From contig JAEZUZ010000096.1 in NCBI GenBank assembly GCA_023443345.1, positions 1-10,269 on the forward strand: a stretch of 10,269 nucleotides of DNA, written 5' to 3'. This DNA is from Bacillota bacterium (GTDB lineage Bacteria > Bacillota > Clostridia > Peptostreptococcales > Acidaminobacteraceae). Position 1 is the first letter of the stretch; each line of letters opens with the position of its first letter. The notes under the pieces were generated by a model. That model had not been told where the DNA came from, ran no database searches, and saw only the letters and a program-made list of their open reading frames with translations. Of the stretch, positions 6,396 through 10,269 are shown one piece after another. A program made the translations under genes and the position numbers.

Positions 6396-8453
6396 TTGGA
6401 AGCTTGGAAAAACTTTAAAGGCGGAGTCTGGCAAAAGGATATAAATGTCAGGGACTTCATCCAACAAAACATGACACCTTATGAAGGTGATGATAGTTTT
6501 TTAACTCCACCAACTGATGCTACTAATAAACTTTGGAAAAAAGTTCTTGAACTTTTTGAAAAAGAGCACAGCAATAATGGAGTTTTAGATATGGACACTG
6601 ATGTGGTAAGCTCTATCACTTCTCACAAAGCAGGTTATATAGATAAAGACCTAGAAGTAATTGTGGGACTTCAGACAGATGCTCCACTTAAGCGTTCTTT
6701 ACAACCATATGGCGGTATTCGTGTAGCTCAGAAAGCTTGCTCTGACAACGGATACGAAATGAGTGATAGACTCAAGGAAATCTTTACTAAATATAGAAAG
6801 ACTCACAATGAGGCCGTTTTTGACATCTACACAGATGACATGCGTGCTTGCAGAAGTGCTCACCTTATCACTGGCCTTCCTGATGCTTATGGAAGAGGAA
6901 GGATAATTGGTGACTACAGAAGAGTTGCTCTATATGGTATTGACAGATTGATTGAAGATAAAATCAATCAAAGAAATACTACTCCAGTTACAATGGATCA
7001 AGATATCATGAGATTAAGAGAGGAATTATCAGATCAGATAAAGTCTCTTAAAGAACTAATAGAACTTGGCCACATGTATGGATTAGAATTAGAAAGACCT
7101 GCAAGAGATACAAAGGAAGCTGTACAATGGCTATACTTTGGTTATCTAGCTGCTGTTAAGGAACAAAATGGTGCTGCTATGAGCTTAGGTAGAACTACAA
7201 CATTTATAGATATCTATGCTCAAAGAGACCTCGATAATGGGACTTATACAGAACAGCAAATTCAGGAAATAATAGATCACTTCATAATGAAGTTGAGACT
7301 TGTAAGATTTGCAAGAACTCCTGAATACAACGATATTTTTGCAGGAGACCCAACTTGGGTAACTGAATCAATAGGTGGTATGAGTTTAGATGGCAGAACT
7401 TTAGTTACAAAGACTGCTTTTAGATACATCCACACACTTACAAACCTTGGACCTTCACCAGAACCAAATCTAACAGTTCTTTGGTCAAAATTACTCCCAC
7501 AAAATTTTAAAAATTTCTGTGCAAAAATGAGTATCCAGTCTTCATCAATTCAGTATGAAAATGATGACATCATGAGAGTTACTCATGGAGATGATTACGC
7601 TATAGCTTGCTGTGTTTCTCCTATGAGATTAGGAAAAGAAATGCAGTTCTTCGGTGCTAGGGCAAACTTAGCTAAGGCACTTCTATATGCTATAAATGGT
7701 GGTGTTGACGAAATTTCTAAAAAACAAATCGGTCCTAAATTTAGACCTGTAGAGGGTGATGTTCTTGATTACGAAGATGTACTTTCTAAATACAAGGACA
7801 TGTTAAAGTGGTTAGCAGGGGTTTATGTAAATGCCCTTAATATAATTCACTACTCTCACGACAAATATGCATACGAAAAAGTTCAAATGGCTCTTCACGA
7901 TAGAGAAGTTAAGAGATGGTTTGCAACAGGTATTGCTGGACTAAGTGTAGTTGCAGATAGCCTTTCAGCAATTAAGTATGCTAAAGTTCATCCAATAAGA
8001 GATGAAGACGGAATAGTTGTTGACTACAAAATAGTGGGAGACTTCCCTAAGTATGGAAATGACGACGATAGAGTTGATGAACTTGCAGCTATGATAGTTC
8101 ATACATTTATGGAATACATAAGAGAAAATAAGACTTATAGAGATGGCTTTGCAACTCAAAGTATTCTTACAATCACATCAAATGTAATGTATGGAAAACA
8201 TACTGGTGCTACTCCAGATGGTAGAGCAAAGGGAGAGGCATTCGCTCCTGGTGCAAATCCAATGCACGGCAGAGATAGCCATGGCGCAATTGCTTCACTA
8301 TCAAGTGTAGCTAAAATTAACTTTAAAGATGCTGCTGATGGTATTAGCAACACATTCTCAATTATTCCTGGAGCTCTAGGAAAAGATGATGAATTAATAA
8401 TTGGCGATGTGGCAATCAACTTAGAAGATGGTTGCGTAAGCTGTAGTATATAG
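6396..8453 (+). CDS. pflB: Pyruvate formate-lyase core lacking its glycyl-radical domain (split PflB)
   Basis: Formate C-acetyltransferase converts pyruvate and CoA to acetyl-CoA and formate by a radical mechanism. This 685-residue protein follows E. coli PFL closely from the N-terminus: VRDFIQQNMTPYEGD (18-32), GLQTDAPLKR (91-100), GLPDAYGRGRIIGDYRR (160-176), DPTWVTESIGG (318-328). The catalytic pair Cys405-Cys406 lies in YAIACCVSPM, equivalent to Cys418-Cys419 in E. coli. It then ends differently. After NTFSIIPGALGKDD (to 665) there is a 20-residue tail with CVSC (680-683) and a stop, whereas ordinary PFLs of about 740-760 residues run on into the RVSGYAV radical domain. That domain is the next gene. 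The start is TTG at 6396, five bases after a strong AGGAGG at 6385-6390. Without the partner protein this chain cannot carry the radical, so the two must act together. Identity is certain from motifs; the split is directly visible. Confidence 0.97.
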   Translation: MEAWKNFKGGVWQKDINVRDFIQQNMTPYEGDDSFLTPPTDATNKLWKKVLELFEKEHSNNGVLDMDTDVVSSITSHKAGYIDKDLEVIVGLQTDAPLKRSLQPYGGIRVAQKACSDNGYEMSDRLKEIFTKYRKTHNEAVFDIYTDDMRACRSAHLITGLPDAYGRGRIIGDYRRVALYGIDRLIEDKINQRNTTPVTMDQDIMRLREELSDQIKSLKELIELGHMYGLELERPARDTKEAVQWLYFGYLAAVKEQNGAAMSLGRTTTFIDIYAQRDLDNGTYTEQQIQEIIDHFIMKLRLVRFARTPEYNDIFAGDPTWVTESIGGMSLDGRTLVTKTAFRYIHTLTNLGPSPEPNLTVLWSKLLPQNFKNFCAKMSIQSSSIQYENDDIMRVTHGDDYAIACCVSPMRLGKEMQFFGARANLAKALLYAINGGVDEISKKQIGPKFRPVEGDVLDYEDVLSKYKDMLKWLAGVYVNALNIIHYSHDKYAYEKVQMALHDREVKRWFATGIAGLSVVADSLSAIKYAKVHPIRDEDGIVVDYKIVGDFPKYGNDDDRVDELAAMIVHTFMEYIRENKTYRDGFATQSILTITSNVMYGKHTGATPDGRAKGEAFAPGANPMHGRDSHGAIASLSSVAKINFKDAADGISNTFSIIPGALGKDDELIIGDVAINLEDGCVSCSI

Positions 8454-8457
8454 GAGG
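8451..8457 (+). promoter_or_regulatory. Ribosome binding site overlapping the pflB core stop codon
   Basis: TAGGAGG contains the TAG stop of the core gene and a full GGAGG, four bases before the ATG at 8462. Ribosomes ending the core gene can start the glycyl-radical gene at once, which would favour matched amounts of the two chains. A dedicated strong site also argues that the split is functional and not a sequencing error. Confidence 0.8.
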
Positions 8458-8461
8458 AATT

Positions 8462-8704
8462 ATGAACACAAATAAACAACAAATAGATAATCTAGTAAAT
8501 ATTCTAGATGGATATATGAATAGTGGTGGCCATCACCTAAATGTAAACGTATTTAACCGTGAGACACTACTAGATGCTCAAGCTCATCCTGAAAAATATC
8601 CACAGTTAACCATTCGTGTTTCTGGATATGCTGTTAAGTTTAACTCACTTACAAAGGCACAACAGGACGAAGTAATTTCAAGAACATTCCATGACAAGAT
8701 CTAA
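8462..8704 (+). CDS. Stand-alone glycyl-radical domain of pyruvate formate-lyase (80 aa)
   Basis: This 80-residue protein corresponds to the C-terminus of ordinary PFL. IDNLVNILDGYM (8-19) matches the linker helix, then GGHHLNVNVFNRETLLDA (22-39), HPEKYPQLTIRVSGYAV (42-58) and SLTKAQQDEVISRTFH (62-77). Gly55 in RVSGYAV (codon GGA at 8624-8626) is the residue PflA turns into the stable glycyl radical; it equals Gly734 of E. coli PFL. It should dock into the core so the radical can reach Cys405/Cys406. It resembles E. coli GrcA/YfiD and phage T4 Y06I, which are spare radical domains that rescue oxygen-cleaved PFL. Those organisms also keep a full-length PFL; here the core gene next door has no such domain, so this looks like an essential subunit. 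It overlaps pflA by 14 bp. An annotation pipeline might call it grcA. Confidence 0.95.
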   Translation: MNTNKQQIDNLVNILDGYMNSGGHHLNVNVFNRETLLDAQAHPEKYPQLTIRVSGYAVKFNSLTKAQQDEVISRTFHDKI

Positions 8705-9446
8705 GGGGTATATTCACTCAATAGATACTTTTTCAACAGTTGACGGCCCTGGTACACGATATGTCGTGTTTTTTCAGGGCTGTCCTCTTCGTTGTCTATA
8801 TTGTCACAATCCAGATACTTGGAAATTTGGCATAGGCAATCAAATGACTGTTGAGGAAATTTTAAGTGGATATGAGAAAAATAGACATTATTACACAAAA
8901 GGTGGAATTACTGCAAGTGGTGGTGAAGCACTTGGTCAACTCGACTTTCTAACAGAGTTATTTCGAGAGTGCAAAAAGAGAGATATCCATACAGCACTAG
9001 ATACTTCAGGAATATTTTTTGATGAATCAATAATTGATAAGTTTGATGAGCTTATGAAATATACAGATTTAGTTCTATTAGACATTAAACACATAGATGA
9101 GAAAAAACATCTATTTATTACTTCTGCAAAATTGGAAAAACCTATTCTCTTTAGTAAATATCTCGACTTTAAAGGCATACCTATGATTATTAGACATGTA
9201 GTTGTGCCGGGAATTAACGATCAGGAAGAAGATCTATACAATTTAGGTTACTTTCTGGGTGGTTTTAGAAATGTACAGAGTATAGAAGTACTTGGATATC
9301 ACACACTTGGAGTTCATAAATATGAACAGTTGGGAATTGATTACAAACTTAAGGATGTCCCTAATCTTCCAAAGGAAAAGGCAGTCAGAGCAAGAGAGAC
9401 AATTTTAAAGGGATTAAAGGACAGACGCGCGTTATATTCTCTATAA
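8691..9446 (+). CDS. pflA: Pyruvate formate-lyase activating enzyme (radical SAM)
   Basis: PflA is a radical SAM enzyme that abstracts a hydrogen from the PFL glycine using S-adenosylmethionine and a reduced [4Fe-4S] cluster. The 251-residue length is typical. The N-terminal GYIHSIDTFSTVDGPGTR (6-23) precedes the cluster motif CxxxCxxC at Cys31, Cys35 and Cys38 (GCPLRCLYCHN). GGITASGGEALGQ is the SAM-contacting GGE motif. LDTSG, LVLLDIKH, IRHVVVPGIND and LGYHTLGVHKYEQLG all match E. coli PflA segments in order. The start is ATG at 8691, inside the end of the glycyl-radical gene; no Shine-Dalgarno sequence is evident, so it probably depends on coupled translation. Its substrate here should be the separate 80-residue chain, presumably while that is bound to or released from the core. 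Confidence 0.97.
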   Translation: MTRSKGYIHSIDTFSTVDGPGTRYVVFFQGCPLRCLYCHNPDTWKFGIGNQMTVEEILSGYEKNRHYYTKGGITASGGEALGQLDFLTELFRECKKRDIHTALDTSGIFFDESIIDKFDELMKYTDLVLLDIKHIDEKKHLFITSAKLEKPILFSKYLDFKGIPMIIRHVVVPGINDQEEDLYNLGYFLGGFRNVQSIEVLGYHTLGVHKYEQLGIDYKLKDVPNLPKEKAVRARETILKGLKDRRALYSL

Positions 9447-9489
9447 ATTGGGTATAACCTCTATATAAGTTAGAAAGGAATCAGTCATT

Positions 9490-9822
9490 ATGAATACCCA
9501 AGTAGTTTTTAGTATTAAAGATTTAATCTATATCGCATTATGGATAGTTCTAATTCTATTTATCGTTTATCTAATAATTTTACTAAAAGAATTTATTATT
9601 TCTCTTAGAACTGTAAGAAAGTTAATTCAGGAAAGAAGAGCAGAAATTGATGAAATCATTATCAAAGTTCCTGGAATTATGGACAATGTAGAAAAAATCA
9701 CAGGCGTAACAGCTAAGGGAATGAACTCCGCATATGATGGAGCAAGCAAAATTGCCAAAAAATTTAAAAAAGAAAAAAATGAAGAAAGACCAGAACAAGT
9801 TGAAGAAATTATAATTGGATAA
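9490..9822 (+). CDS. Small single-pass membrane protein of unknown function
   Basis: The product has 110 residues and was not recognised as a named family. There is one strongly hydrophobic segment (about 11-33), then a basic, helix-prone stretch (SLRTVRKLIQERRAEIDEII) that could form a coiled coil. A weaker amphipathic region (IMDNVEKITGVTAKGMNSAYDGASKIAKKF) and a charged tail follow. By the positive-inside rule the C-terminal part should face the cytoplasm. The general look is that of small DUF948/YtxG-type membrane proteins, but this is only a resemblance. The start is ATG at 9490, with AAAGGA about 10 bases upstream. It lies 43 bp after pflA on the same strand with no terminator between, so it is probably co-transcribed with the pfl genes. 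A strong terminator follows 8 bases after its stop. Confidence 0.75.
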   Translation: MNTQVVFSIKDLIYIALWIVLILFIVYLIILLKEFIISLRTVRKLIQERRAEIDEIIIKVPGIMDNVEKITGVTAKGMNSAYDGASKIAKKFKKEKNEERPEQVEEIIIG

Positions 9823-9830
9823 GACTTGTG

Positions 9831-9857
9831 ACACAGTAGTTAACTACTGTGTTTTTT
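9831..9857 (+). terminator. Rho-independent terminator of the pfl operon
   Basis: A perfect stem, ACACAGTAG (9831-9839) with CTACTGTGT (9844-9852), and TTAA loop, is followed by a T-run (TTTTTT at 9852-9857, then ATTTAT). It begins 8 bases after the membrane-protein stop, so it should end the pflB-to-membrane-protein transcript. Confidence 0.9.
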
Positions 9858-9867
9858 ATTTATAACA

Positions 9868-9893
9868 AAAAAGCAAGCCTAAGCTTGCTTTTT
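9868..9893 (-). terminator. Rho-independent terminator of the PTS gene (works on either strand)
   Basis: AAAAAGCAAGC (9868-9878) pairs with GCTTGCTTTTT (9883-9893) around a 4-nt loop. On the minus strand the hairpin overlaps the last codons and stop of the PTS gene and runs into TTTTTT. The plus-strand copy also ends in five T, so it can back up the neighbouring terminator. Confidence 0.88.
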
Positions 9894-10269
9894 AAATATC
9901 TTAATTCTAAATATTCCAGATATAAAACCAGATATGTAAGAGACGATCAGCCCTATTAAGTAGTAAACTATACTTCCATGATCTAAAATTAATATCCCAA
10001 GTATTCCAGATAGGCCAACTGAAAGAGTACTTACCAACTTTGTAAGCACATATGATCCTGCAAAAATTGAGGCTATAGATAAATATAATATACTCCTATC
10101 TAATTTAAGAGTTACTCCATAAAGCAGTGGTTCTCCTATTCCCATAAAACCTGAAACTATATTCTTTCTTATAACTTCTCTATACTTATTCTCTCCAAAT
10201 AAATATATAGATATCACATAACCTACATTTACTGCTCCAGCCATTATGAATACTGGAAGTAGCCTAGAG
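9879..10269 (-). CDS. PTS EIIC permease component, glucose superfamily, N-terminus cut by window edge
   Basis: This is the C-terminal 129 residues of an integral-membrane sugar permease of the phosphotransferase system. The frame is open to the right edge: SRLLPVFI precedes the internal Met at 10244, which is therefore not the start. The motif GIGEPLLYGVTL (about 45-56 of the visible part) is the EIIC sugar-site signature (G-x-x-EP-x-x-YGV). GAVNVGYVIS and several hydrophobic spans (near SILYLSIASIFAG, GLSGILGILIL and YYLIGLIVSYISGFISGIF) agree. After YGVTL most relatives have P-x-x-KPF or LKRPF; here it reads KLDRSIL, a deviation. The GIGEP form resembles sucrose- or MurNAc-type permeases, but the sugar cannot be assigned from this fragment. 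No EIIA domain is fused at the C-terminus: the protein stops with FKKQA just after the last span. Confidence 0.88.
   Translation of the reverse strand, partial: SRLLPVFIMAGAVNVGYVISIYLFGENKYREVIRKNIVSGFMGIGEPLLYGVTLKLDRSILYLSIASIFAGSYVLTKLVSTLSVGLSGILGILILDHGSIVYYLIGLIVSYISGFISGIFRIKIFKKQA

Noticed and set aside
6396..8453. Broken (pseudogene) pflB
   Set aside because: All core motifs are intact over 665 residues, the missing domain is intact next door, and pflA is intact. That argues for a working split enzyme.
8380..8465. Sequencing or assembly frameshift as the cause of the PFL split
   Set aside because: The downstream frame has its own in-frame stop at 8444-8446, a strong RBS at 8451-8457 and an ATG, and the core has a 20-residue tail. 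More than one indel would be needed to rejoin the frames. Not fully excluded without reads.
8156..8482. Minus-strand 108-residue open frame opposite the pflB 3' end
   Set aside because: It overlaps conserved PFL sequence completely, and its product is low-complexity with no family resemblance.

Overview
The window looks like chromosomal DNA from a low-GC, anaerobic Firmicute, probably a clostridial lineage; the genus cannot be fixed from sequence alone. Four things point this way: the AT-rich composition, the Firmicute-type genes recU and rnmV (RNase M5), a two-subunit iron-sulfur L-serine dehydratase, and an oxygen-sensitive pyruvate formate-lyase (PFL) system. No rRNA, tRNA, CRISPR array, insertion sequence or phage gene was seen. 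Both ends cut genes: recU at the left and a PTS EIIC gene at the right.

Layout. At 1-539 (+) is the 3' part of recU. It converges on a seven-gene minus-strand block, 6244 down to 519, in the order yazA-like GIY-YIG gene, sdaAB, sdaAA, metG, tatD, rnmV, rsmA. Adjacent genes in the block overlap or lie 1 base apart, so it is almost certainly one operon. The order yazA ... metG-tatD-rnmV-rsmA matches the Bacillus subtilis yazA ... metS-yabD ... rnmV-ksgA region, but here serine dehydratase genes sit between yazA and metG. A 12-bp-stem palindrome at 515-543 forms the end of both convergent reading frames and probably terminates in both directions.

The divergent region 6245-6395 carries a strong minus-strand promoter so close to the GIY-YIG ATG that the mRNA should be leaderless. 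It also holds a TATAAT box, a 17-bp inverted repeat and a 5'-UTR hairpin ahead of the plus-strand pfl operon.

The pfl operon (6396-9446, +) is the most notable part. PFL is split in two: a 685-residue core with the catalytic Cys-Cys pair, and a separate 80-residue protein that is just the C-terminal glycyl-radical domain (RVSGYAV). The activating enzyme PflA follows. The genes are tightly coupled: the ribosome binding site of the small gene overlaps the core stop codon, and the small gene overlaps pflA by 14 bp. A small single-pass membrane protein of unknown function (9490-9822) follows, then a strong terminator, then the end of a minus-strand PTS EIIC gene with its own terminator.

How the genes work together. 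Serine dehydratase turns L-serine into pyruvate and ammonia. PFL turns pyruvate and CoA into acetyl-CoA and formate. Placed back to back around one intergenic region, they suggest serine fermentation feeding acetyl-CoA and formate production. The rest of the minus-strand operon is translation, rRNA maturation and DNA housekeeping (MetG, RNase M5, RsmA, TatD).
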